A stretch of DNA of 64,000 bases from Nocardia higoensis (GTDB lineage Bacteria; Actinomycetota; Actinomycetes; Mycobacteriales; Mycobacteriaceae), in assembly GCF_015477835.1 (NCBI RefSeq), contig NZ_JADLQN010000002.1, positions 558,001 to 622,000 of the forward strand. The letters run 5' to 3'. The notes below the pieces were generated by a model, which searched no databases, had not been told where the DNA came from, and saw only the letters and a list, made by a program, of their open reading frames with translations. The position numbers and the translations under genes are program-made. Below are positions 9,282 to 20,000 of this stretch, piece after piece. Numbering within the stretch: position 1 is the first letter of the stretch; each line of letters opens with the position of its first letter.

Positions 9282-10078
9282 TGCACAGCTGGGAACTGAC
9301 CGACCTGGAATTCCGGGTGCTCTGTGAACGCCACGCCGACAGCCATATCCCGCCGCCGCTGACCTACCAGGGCCGCGCCGAGACCGCCGACGACTACGAA
9401 CGTCAGAAGATCTCGACCTGGGAGCGGTTGCGGGCCACGGGCGACCCGAAGTTCGCCGAGATGACTCGGGTATTGGTCCGTCCCGAGGTCTCCGTCCGGG
9501 TACTCAGCTGGTACGACCGCGGGCGCGACGATCCGAAGCTGTGGGTGCGCGCACGTGCCGGGCGCACCGGCGCGCACGGGTATCTGGTCATCCAGAAGCC
9601 CGGTGAAACCATCGGCCACAGTGGCGGTTACACCGTCGTGGACTGCGGTCCTCGCGGCTTGGCGGAGGCGATCGTGAAACTGCTTCCGCCAGGGGTCGAG
9701 GCCGGTCGCGCCGGAACGATTCCCATCGTCACCGACCAGGTGGATGTCGGCGAGGAGTACGGGCGTCCACGTTCGCTGGTCACCGAGACCGCCGACGAAC
9801 CCGGAATGAGTCGCAGCAGAGAGTTTTTCGACACCCCGGCCACCCGGACCGGCGCGATCACCGTGCACCAGGGCCACTCCATGTACGGACCGCGCGGTCT
9901 CGTCGAGCACATTCTCGTGTGGCGGGATCTCCCTGGCGACGGTCGATACGTCATCGAGTTGCCCGCTGTCACACCGATTGCCGTCGGAATCGGGCGCAAA
10001 TGGCTGACCAAGAAGGTCGACGACGCCATCGAGGACATGCTGGCGCGCACCGAGAGTCATTGGGAGATGCAGATCTGA
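9281..10078 (+). CDS. EspG-like ESX secretion chaperone
   Basis: A 265-residue cytoplasmic protein of the EspG family. It opens with LTDLEFRVLCER and PPPLTY, followed by the alternating strand/helix pattern of EspG, with VRARAGRTGAHGYLV and VVDCGPRGLAEAIVKLLP in the core and VEHILVWRDLPGDGRYVIE near the end. EspG proteins hold PE/PPE-type substrates in soluble form and pass them to the ESX core. Here the start (TGATG overlap) is coupled to the preceding long substrate, which argues for a dedicated partner. It is paralogous to the gene at 38799 (shared HSGxxTV and ITVxQGxSxxGPRG motifs). Confidence 0.85.
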   Translation: MHSWELTDLEFRVLCERHADSHIPPPLTYQGRAETADDYERQKISTWERLRATGDPKFAEMTRVLVRPEVSVRVLSWYDRGRDDPKLWVRARAGRTGAHGYLVIQKPGETIGHSGGYTVVDCGPRGLAEAIVKLLPPGVEAGRAGTIPIVTDQVDVGEEYGRPRSLVTETADEPGMSRSREFFDTPATRTGAITVHQGHSMYGPRGLVEHILVWRDLPGDGRYVIELPAVTPIAVGIGRKWLTKKVDDAIEDMLARTESHWEMQI

Positions 10079-10197
10079 TCGCCATGCGTGCCCGACTGTA
10101 AATAGCACGGCACCCTGCGTTCACGTTGTCGATACCACTCGGTTGCCCGTCACCGGCACCCTCGAGGCATCAGTGCGAGCGCCGAGGAGTCGAGGGC

Positions 10198-10509
10198 ATG
10201 ACAGTCGAGAACTATCCGCCGCTGCTCGACAAAGCGGCGCAGGCGACCGGTGAAGTCCGCGATCGGATCAACGGTGTGCTGAGCACCCTCGCGGCCTCGC
10301 TCGCCGCACGCGGTGAGCCGTGGGGAAACGACAAGCTGGGCAAGCAGTTCGCCGAAGGTGACCAGGGGTACGTCAAGTCGAAGGAGAACCTGGAGAAGAG
10401 CGCCGGGAACATGGCGATCAGCTTCGGCAACTTCAGCAAGACGCAGACCGATGCCGCTCGGGAGTTGCGCAAGATGGAACGCGGCAACGGCGACCAGTAC
10501 ACGGTGTAG
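10198..10509 (+). CDS. WXG100-like T7SS protein
   Basis: A 103-residue helical protein. The ATG at 10198 is preceded by GAGGAG at 10184-10189. The turn motif is PWGNDKLGKQF around residue 42, the same W-G-[DN]-D-K variant as in the protein at 6410. Two long helices flank it, followed by an extension ending GDQYTV. It is followed after 14 bases by the YbaB-like gene and then the giant gene, repeating the cassette order of the minus strand, so it is the likely small partner of the giant. The 119-base gap before it may hold its own promoter. Confidence 0.85.
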   Translation: MTVENYPPLLDKAAQATGEVRDRINGVLSTLAASLAARGEPWGNDKLGKQFAEGDQGYVKSKENLEKSAGNMAISFGNFSKTQTDAARELRKMERGNGDQYTV

Positions 10510-10523
10510 AGCGGTTCGCGGAG

Positions 10524-11039
10524 ATGACCAACGAGTTCGCGAAGGCCGAGATGCTGTCGGTGCTGGACGAGGTCCAACAGCAGATGAGGATGATCGCGCG
10601 CGTCCAGCGGGACCGCGCCCAGCTGACGGCCACCGCCACGGTCCGCAAGCAGGTCACGGTCACGGTCAACGCCGACGGTGTGGTGATCGAGACCAAATTC
10701 GGCTCGGCCGTCGAGGAGTTGACCTATCCCGACATCGCCAAGGCGGTCACCGAAGCCGCGCAACAGGCGGCGGCCGACGTCGCCCGGCGCGGCCAGGAAC
10801 TCATGTCCACGCTGCGGGACCGTCGCGCGCGTTTGCCCAAACTCTCCGATCTGATCGAGGGCATGCCCGATCTCGGCGCCGATGTGCCTGTCCCACCGGT
10901 CGTCTCGACGGCGCCGCCGACGGCCGGGGAACGGTCGGCGATCGGATTCGGCGAGGAGTCGACGGATATGCGATTCACCGATGTCGAGGCCGTCGATCTG
11001 GTGGAGCGCGACCGCGGAGTCACCGATTCCGGTTGGTGA
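10524..11039 (+). CDS. YbaB/EbfC-like (EspL-type) protein of a T7SS cassette
   Basis: 171 residues from the ATG at 10524. The YbaB-like core includes KQVTVTVNADGVVIETKF and LTYPDIAKAVTEAA, followed by RARLPKLSDLIEGMPDL and an acidic tail ending in TDSGW. It is a clear paralogue of the gene at 6089. It lies 15 bases upstream of the giant gene and 14 bases downstream of the WXG100-like gene, so the three are almost certainly one operon. By analogy with EspL it may help stability or targeting of the substrate made next; direct DNA binding is not implied by context. Confidence 0.83.
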   Translation: MTNEFAKAEMLSVLDEVQQQMRMIARVQRDRAQLTATATVRKQVTVTVNADGVVIETKFGSAVEELTYPDIAKAVTEAAQQAAADVARRGQELMSTLRDRRARLPKLSDLIEGMPDLGADVPVPPVVSTAPPTAGERSAIGFGEESTDMRFTDVEAVDLVERDRGVTDSGW

Positions 11040-11054
11040 CCGTGGTAGGCACTG

Positions 11055-14000
11055 ATGGCTGAGCTGCCAGGCTACCTGCGGTGGCTGGAGTGGGTGGCCG
11101 GCTCCGACTGGCCCGCGGGCGAGCCCGAGGGCATGTGGGACATCGCCGGAGACTGGCGTATCGCGGCGGGCGGCCTGCGCGAGATCCTGAACGAGATCGA
11201 CGACGCCAAGAGCGCCACTCTGGCGGCCTACCCACAGGGCGAGGGCATCGAGAAGATGACCAAGTCCTTCGACGCGCTGCGCAGCGGTGACAATTCGCTG
11301 GAGAAACTGGCGGAATTCTTCGACCAGATGGGTGATTCCGCGCAGGACGTGGGCACCGAGATCGAGTACGCCCAGCTGATGATGATCAGCTCGCTGGCGC
11401 TGCTCGCCGCGGAGATCGCGGCGGCGTGGATCTTCCCGCCCACCGCGCCCGCCGCGGAGGCCGTGGCCATCGGCCTCACCCGCGTCGGAATCCGGCTCCT
11501 CGCCCAGCGGGTGATGAACCGGATCATCCAGTTGACCGCGCGACTGGTCGGCCAGCGGGCGGCGAGGTTCCTGGTCCAGCACATAGCCCTCGATACGATC
11601 ATCGGCACCTTTCAGGAAGTGGCGATCCAGGGCTACCAGGTCAAGGCGGGTCATCGCGACACCATGAACTGGGAGCAGATCGCCGTGACCGCCGCGAGTT
11701 CCGCGGTGGGCGCGGGTGCGGCGAGCCCCGTCGGGGACTGGCTCGGCAATGCGCTGCCGAACCTCGGGCATCGTGCGATCAACGGTGCCGTGGTCGGAAC
11801 AGCGGCGGGCCTGGTGGGGTCGGTGGCAGGCTTCGGCGGGAGCGTGTTGACCCAGTTGGGCATCGACGCCTACCAGGACGGGTGGGACAAGGCGTGGGAG
11901 AACGCCAAACAGACCGAATTCGATCCGCGAATGCTCACCGCGGGCATGTCGAACGGCGCGATGTCGGGCGCGAGCCGGGCGACGGCCGACGGCTTCTATC
12001 AACGCAGGCATCCCGAGTGGTATCCCGCGCCGTCACCCGACCCCAATCCGGAACCGCGCGTCGGGGGGACTCCGGACCCGCTCGGCTCGAACACGAACGG
12101 GGGGGATCCGACCGGCACGAACGGTGCCGACCCGGCGAACACGAATGGTGCGGATCCGACCGGCACGAATGGTGCGGATCCGACCGGCACGAATGGTGCG
12201 GATCCGACCGGGACCAACGGCGCCGATATGACCGGAACCGACGGCAGCGCGGATCCGACGGGGAACGGTGCGGACGGGGCGGGTCTCGCCCCCGAGGGCA
12301 CCGCCCCGGACACCGCCGGACCCGAAGCCGGCTCGACCGGCGATCCCGCGCCCGGGACTTCGCCCGCGTCCGGGACGACGCCCCCGGACACCGCTGCCCC
12401 CGGCTCGGACGCGACGGCGCAGGACGGTGACAGGAATTCGACAGCCGGGTCGGCAGGCGAGGCCGTGCCCCAGCCCGGCGACCCCAGAACCAGCACGGAC
12501 GGCGACAACGAGGCCGACACGGACGGCGTGAACACCCGGCCGGAGACGAGCGGCGACACGCGAGGGGAAGCTGCCGACCCCGGGGGCACCATCGCGGACC
12601 GCACCGCCGACGCACCGTCGGACAGTGCGCCGCGCGCGGAGTCCACCGCGGCGGAGCCGAACAACACTGCGGCGGAGCCGAACAGCGCTGCTGGGGAGCC
12701 GAACAGCGCTGCTGGGGAGCCGAACAGCGCCGCGGCGCAGCAGGACACCGACGCTCCGAGTCGCGCGGACGACACCGGCAGCCATTCCGCCGAGCCGACG
12801 CGCGGCACGAACGACGCACCACGCGCCGACACCTCTCAGCAGCAGCCCGGAGCGACCCCCGACGGTCCGGCCTCGTCGACCGCGGACCGTTCCCCCGCCA
12901 CCCCTGGCGGCGTCCACGACGGGACAACGCCCCACCGCCCGGACGGCCCCGCACAGCCGACCGCCGCCCCGATGTCCGGCCTTCCCGGTGCCGCTCCGCC
13001 GGCGAGCGCCGGACCGGTCGCGCCGGGCAGCACTGTCTCGGTGGGGCCGCCGCCCGGTGCGGCCACCGCGCCGGGAGCCTCGTCCACCGGTCCGAGCAGC
13101 GGGACCGGCGCCGCCGCCGGTGCGACGGCGGGCAATACCCAGCACGCTTCCGGCCCGCAGGTCTCCGATCGCCCCGCCGTCCCCGGCGAGAGCCGCCAGT
13201 CACCGGGCGCACCCGCCGATCGCTCAGGCGCGTCGCCGATCGGGCGCGCGGGCATCGCCGACGGCACCAGCAGCCCCCTCGGCCGCCAGGGCGGAGTGCA
13301 GGCCCACCACGCCGACGCTCCGGCGCCGTCGGCGGAACCCGCACGGAGCCGGCAGCTTTCGCCGGAGCAGGTCGACGGCACGAATCTGCCCGTGCCACCG
13401 GAGAGCATGCTCGCCGTACCGCCGCTCGCGGAGGCGTCCGCGCCGCCGAGGGGCGTCGAGCCGCGGGGCGAGGACCCCGGCGCCGACCGTGCGGCGGCGG
13501 GCGGACCCGATCGGAGGCATGCCACGGGAGTCCTGCACCCGGAGACCGATCCGGCACGTCGCGGGCAGTGTGTGCCGGACGCGCTCGACCGGATCGTCGC
13601 CGAGACCGGCAGCGAGACCGTGCGCGTACCTCGCGACGTCGGCCCGGCGGGTATGACGCGTGCCGAAGTGGAGAGCCATGCGGGCGGGCGAATGCACGAC
13701 GTTGCGCCTCCGGCCGACCCGGATGCGCCACGGCACCAGTCCGTCGCCGATGTTCTGCTCGCCGAGGACAACTCGGCGACCTGGGCACTGGTGGTCGACG
13801 AATATCACGGCATCGTGGACGATTACGGCGTCGGCGCGCACGCCTACCTCGTCACTGTTCGAGTCGACCCGGTGACGGGTGCGCGCTACCTCGAGGTCAT
13901 CGACCCTGCCAACGGTGCGCCCCGCGGCTTCCCTCCACATGTGCCCGCGGAGCTGAACCGCGTCTCGGCGATCCTGCTCGACGCCGACGGCCGTGCGCTC

Positions 14001-17000
14001 GCCGATGATTCCGCCCATCCCCTCGGGGACGTGGCCGAGGCGGGCGAGCCCGCCCTCCGCGTCGGCCGCTCGATCGACGAGCATCGCGATCAGGTGCGCG
14101 AAATCCTCGCGCAGACGCCTACCGGGCGGGAGATCCTCGCCACGTTGGACAACGGTCCGGTGCGTGACCTCTACGACCACAACCCCTCGGCGGATGGTCG
14201 AGTCGGTTCGTTCCGCCGCAGCGTCCTCGCCGCGGTCGCCTTCACCGAGGGCAACAGCCACGTCAGGCAGGCGTTGGCGCTGGCGCACGAGTCGGTGCAC
14301 GCTCAGCGATACATCGACGGACAGACACCGCACTCCGCCGAGATCGTGCGCTCGATGACCCGCGAGGACTACGTGCGCGCGATGATCGAGGAGGAGGCCG
14401 CGGCCAACGGCAGGCGCTTCCAGCTCGCCAGGGACCTGCGCGAGCTGGGTCTCGAGGTCGGCACCAACCAGTTGGAGAGGGTGTACACCGACGCCTACGA
14501 ACGCGCCGAGACCAGCCTGCTGCGTGCGGAGCCGGACCTGCCGCCCGAGGAGATGGCGAGGATCGCGCACGAGGTGGGCGTCGACGCCCTCCGTGAGCCG
14601 TTGACACTGTTCGAGTTCGACAACGGGGCCAACTACACCCGCTTCTACGGCGAGGCATGGGAGGCAGCACGCCTTCCGTCCGCGCGTGGCGACACACCCG
14701 CGGTGGACGAGGTGTTCCGGCCCACGCGCGCCGAGGCCGCCAGGGAGTTGCGCGCGGGCGCGTTGGCGCTGCGATCGGACATGCTGGCGTTGCGCGAGAT
14801 ATCCGAGCGCTTCGGCAGACTCGCCGCCCCGCTGGGCGTCGACCCGGCCGCGCCGCGCGCGGTGTTCGATGCGCGGATCGCCGAGCGGCTCGCTGAGGTC
14901 GCCGCGCAGTGGCGTGCGGCGGGGCTCTCGCCCGACCGGGTGGCGACCCTGCGACGGACCGAGCACGACCTGTTGACGCTGACGGCCTTGGCGAACCAGC
15001 GCGACGCGATGCAGCATGCGATCGACCAGCGCGGAGCCGAGCTCGCGGCCCGCGGCGCCCGTGCGTTCGTGACCGAGCGAGCCGGCGCCGAGCCCGGCGC
15101 CCGCCAGCTCGCCGAGCAGGTCGCGCTGGTGCCCGGGGAACCGGATCGTCTGCTCGTCGTCGCGCCTCCTGGCGAGCATCAGTCCGTCCTCGACCGCGCG
15201 CGGACGGATCCCGAGCTCTCCGCGCTCCTCGACCGTGGCGACGTCGAACGCGTCCATCTCGACGCGCGCGTCGACAACGACGGGCGGGTACTGCTCGACC
15301 GTGCCGACCCGAACACGCGCGCCGACTCCGCCGACCGGCCGGAGGTCGTCCCGCACGATCCCGCCGCCGCGGCGGCCGAGACCCGCATCGCCCGGGTCCG
15401 CGCCGAACTGGATGGCACCGAGGTCGGCCGGTGGGCGAACCGGGTGCTCGACGAGAACGGCGTGCGCGTCGTCTACGGCTCGGACGGCGTCGACGGCTAC
15501 CTTCCGACGCCACGCGCGGTGCGGCTGGACGTCGGCGCCACCGATGCCGAGCAGATGGCCGCGCTGGTGCGCAACGCGATCCATGTCGAGCTCGCGCAGG
15601 CACGCGAAACGCCAGGTGGCGCGATCGACCGCATGCGGACTCCGCGCGAGGTCCATGTCGACCGGATGCTCGACGAGGAGACCAGGGCCTACGCGCTCGA
15701 GGTGGTCGCGCGCAGTCAGTTGCGCGCGGCCGGACACGAACTGCCGCTGGTCCCGGGCGAGCAGGAGTACACCCGAGCCTTCACCGAGGCCAGGGCCGCC
15801 GCCGCGCGGGAGAATCCCGACGCCATGTCGCACGAACTCGACCGCCTGGCCAACGACGCCGGTCTGCGCGCGCTGCGTCCGCTGGTGGCGGACCTGCCGT
15901 CGGGCCAGGACGGTGCCACCTACGCCGAGGTGTTCCGCGCGGAGTGGGACAGCGCGCACGGGATCCGCTCGTTCGAGTCCGTCGTGCGCGCCGCTCTGGC
16001 CTCCGGCGAGCAGTCCGTGCAGGTGCTGCACGAGGGCCGCTCGGTCAACAGCGCTCGCCGCGTCGAGCTGGTGACCTACGGCGACGGCACCCAGCTGATC
16101 CGCAAGACGATGATCAACGCCAGGCACGCCGATGCCGAGCAGTTGTTCTCCGCGCTGTCGCGCGCGCTGGGTGCTCCGGTCCCCGAGGCCGTGCGTGCCG
16201 GACGCAATGTCGTCCTCCTGCGGCAGGTGCCCGGCTCGACGGCGCAGCAGCGCTGGCCCGCCTTCAGTGATCCGCACGAACTCGGCGCCCACGATTCCGA
16301 CGCCGGGCGCGCGCTCGGCCTGGCGGACGCGCTCGCGGGCATCCCGGACCGGGACGCGCGCGGGTGGATGGTCGATGGCGACGACAACATCCACGGCATC
16401 GGCAACCACCGTGCCTTCGAGGGCACCGTCACCGCGGACAGCTCGAGCCCCTTCGCCTCCCATTTCCAGCGCGGCGGACCGGACGGCACCCTCGAGGTCG
16501 TCGACCACCACCTCACCCGGGGTGAGGTGGCGAACCTGCGCGAGCGGGTCGAAGCCTTGCGCCCGGACTTCGAACGGCTGGGCCGGCAGCGCTGGCACGA
16601 TGATGTGCTCGGGATGCTCGACGCGCTCGCCGACCACGCCAGGCCCGATCCGCCACCCGCACCGGACCGGCCGGTCACCGCCGTCGACGCGGCTGCGGTG
16701 CATCGGACCCCGCAACAGTGGGGCGTGGAATTGCTCGGAGAACCGGGGCCGGGGGTCACGCCGGACATGTTGCAGGCGGCCATGCGATCGGTCGCCGAAA
16801 GCGGCGCTCCGATCGTTCTTTTCGGCAGCAGGCAGACCGGCATCTCGGAGAAGTCCGGTTCACCGTTCCGTCCGGACAGCGACCTGGATGTCGGGTCGAC
16901 TTCTCCGGAGGCGTTGTTCGCGCTCCACGACGCGCACGGTGACGGCGAGAGCCCGATCCCGATGGTCGAGGACGTCGCGGGCATCTTCACCGAAGAAGAG

Positions 17001-20000
17001 GCCGCCGATCGCGGCTACCTGGTGATCCGGCCCGCCGAGCCGAACGACGCGGATCGGTCGGCCGACGGGCTGCCGGAACCGCCGGACATGCTGTCCTCGG
17101 ACGAGCCCGCGAACGGTGCCGGTTCGCTGCCGATGGATCCTGGCACGCCGCCGGAACAGGCGGACGGAGCGCGCTCGGCCGACGCCCCGGCGCCGCCGCG
17201 CGCGGACTGGTTCGCGCCCGCGACCGACCCGGCCGAAGCGCGGGTGCACCAGATTCTGGGCGATACCGACACCGGCCGCCACGCGCTGGCGGTCCTGCGG
17301 GACGCGGGCGCGGCGGTGCGGTTCGATGACCTGGGCGACCGGTCGGGGGAAGCCGATGCCTTCAACCCCGCCACGATGGACGTGGTCATCGATACGCACG
17401 ACCGCGGCGAGCAGGCGCAGGCTGCCGAACTGGTACGTGTCGCCGCGCTCGCGGAAGCCGTGCTGGCGGGGCGTCTGCCTGCGCTGCCCGGGGCCGAGGT
17501 CGCGCCGGATGCGCGGGCACGGGTGGAAGCCGAGGCGGTCGGCAGGCGGGCGGAGTTCCTCGACGAACTGATGCGTGCCGGGTATCCCGACACCGACATG
17601 GCGGTGGCGGATCGGACCGAGACCGCCCTCGCGCGTGAACTGCACGCCCGATATCTCGACGCCTACGACGCCGCCGTCACGCAGGCGCGTACGGCCGACC
17701 CCTCCGCCGACAGTGCCACAGTGCGGCGTGTGGGCGTCGACGCGGGAGTGGACGCGCTGCTCGCGGATGATGTCCTCGCGGGCGACCAAGACTCCCGGCC
17801 TGTCCCGGCAAGCGACCCCGACTCCTACCATCCGACCACGCCAGAGGCCCGCCGCGAGGTGGAGCGACTTGTCCGCGAAGCGGCCGCGCTCGATCGGGAG
17901 CTGCGGGCGGTGCAGGACGAGTGGCTCAGGGGCGTCCGGCATCTGCGTCCGTTCGATCCCGCCACGGTGGCGGCCGACCGTGCCATGCTCGACCGCGGGC
18001 GACAGGCGGCGCTGGAGGAGATCGTCGCCGACCTCCGCTCCTTCTCCGGCGAACACATCTGGCGGCGCACCCGGCCGGAGCTCGTGTCGAGCGTGACCGC
18101 GCTGTCGGAGACGACCCGGCGGTACGCGGACCTGGAAGCCCGGCGCGACCGGCTCGCCGATCAACTCGCCGCGCAGGTGATGCGGGATCTGCTCACGCGC
18201 GAGTTCGGACCGGACGGCGTGCGGTGGGTCGGGGATCGGGTCGCCGTGCTGCCCGGCGATCCACCGCGGTTGCTCGCCGCCGACGCGCGTGGCGATTTCG
18301 CGGCGGTCACGCGAGACGCCGTGAATGCCGACCGCGTCCTGCGGGACATGGTGTCGACGCGGCACGTGCCGGCCGAGCGCTTCAGCGTGCGGGTCGGCGA
18401 CGACGGCGCGGTGGGTGTGCGGCGCGCGCAAGTCGATCTGCACAACGCCTGGGCAGCCGATGCCACGCGCTCGATTCCCGGCCATCTGGTCGCTCCCCGG
18501 CCGCCCGACGGTCCCAAGGGCGAACTGCCCCTGCTCACGCCGGAAGACGTGACCCAGCGTTCGCGACAAGCGCTCGACGATGTCCGCGAACTGCTCGGCC
18601 AGGTCATCGACTACCAGCACAACATCGTGGGCGAGTGGGCCGCCGCGATGCTCGACGACGCCATCGCCATCCGTTTCGTACTCGGTGAATCCGCCACGCC
18701 GGTCACTGCCGAACTCGGCGCCCGTTACGACCCGCTCACCGGTGTGCTCACCGTCGACCTGCACGGCAGTCCGGCCCACATGGCGACCGACGTGGTCCAC
18801 GCGGTCACGATGGCGATCCAGATGCGCGCCGCGCAGGACGGTCCGCCCGAGCGGTTGATCCTCTCCCGTGACGAGTACATCGACACGATGCTGGACCGGC
18901 AGGCGCGCGCGCTCGCGATGGCCTACGAGTTCAGCTATCTGCGGGCTCGTATCGCTCCCACCGCCTACTACCGCTCGGACGGATTGCACTCGCAGTACGT
19001 GCAGGCTCGTGACACGGCCGCCGACCAGGCCCGGAAGGTCTTCCGAGGCAACAGTTCGGTGATCGAGTCCATGATCGAGGCCGCCGCCCATCAGGCAGGC
19101 GCGCGGGCGATCCGCGAGCACCTGGCGCAGGGCGCGTTGCGTCTCGGCGACCGCGACTACGCCGGGCACTACGGCGCGGAATGGGACCGCGCCCGCGGGA
19201 TCACACCGACCGAAGGGGAACGGCAGTCGCCGTCTCGGACCGCCGACTCGCCCGCGCTGCGCGACCGGCGCAGCGCCGACTACGCATTCGAGATCGAGCA
19301 CCTGCGGGCCTTGCGCGACGCTCGCCGGTTCGTACCGGTCGGACCCGCCGAACGCGCCTACACCGAGGCATACGACCGCGCCTACCGAGATGCCGAACGC
19401 GCGCAGGCTCGTGGTCGTGACACCGGGGGCGTACCGCCCGGCAGACAGGCCTACGAGGCAGGCCGGGCGGCGATCCGCCGATATCTCGACAAGGTCGGCC
19501 TGGCGAACGCCGAGCTGGCCTTCGCCGTCGTGCGCGGGGCGGGCGAGCAGGCCCGCGGCTACCGGCCGTGGGCCGATCTGGTCGACGCCGAGGCGCCGAC
19601 ACGGCCCGCCCCGGAGGGGGAGGCGACGACGGCTCCCCGTGCGTCGGACGACGCCGCCGACCTCGCCCGCCGCGGGCTCGACGCCCGACTCGCCCGCCAC
19701 CCCGACGCAACGCGTCTGACCGACAACGTCGCTCGCCTCAGCCCGGAGGGCGCGCCGGTCACGCGGCTGCTGGTGGTCGCGGAGCCGGGCGCGCACGTGG
19801 ACGCGGTGCGCGCCCTGGAGCTGAGTGACCCGCAGTACGAAGGCGCCTTGTGGCGCAGGGGGTTCGACATCGAGTACCTGTCGGTGTCGCAGGGGCGCGG
19901 CGAGGTGCCCCGACTGTCGCCGGTGCGACGGTTCATCGCCGAAGAGCCCTACCATGCCCCGGGCTCGACCGAGGCCCGCGACCAGATGCTGGTGCATTAC

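Noticed and set aside
12111..12738. Possible CRISPR array or minisatellite element
   Set aside because: Repeats are 21-24 bases without unique spacers and are in frame with the protein; they encode a low-complexity linker.
13224..16715. Very long open frame on the minus strand inside the giant gene (similar ones at 16860-20990 and 25323-29225)
   Set aside because: In GC-rich DNA the antisense frame of a long gene often stays open. These translations are His/Arg/Asp-rich, have no motif, and mirror the sense codon bias, while the sense frame shows domains and repeats.
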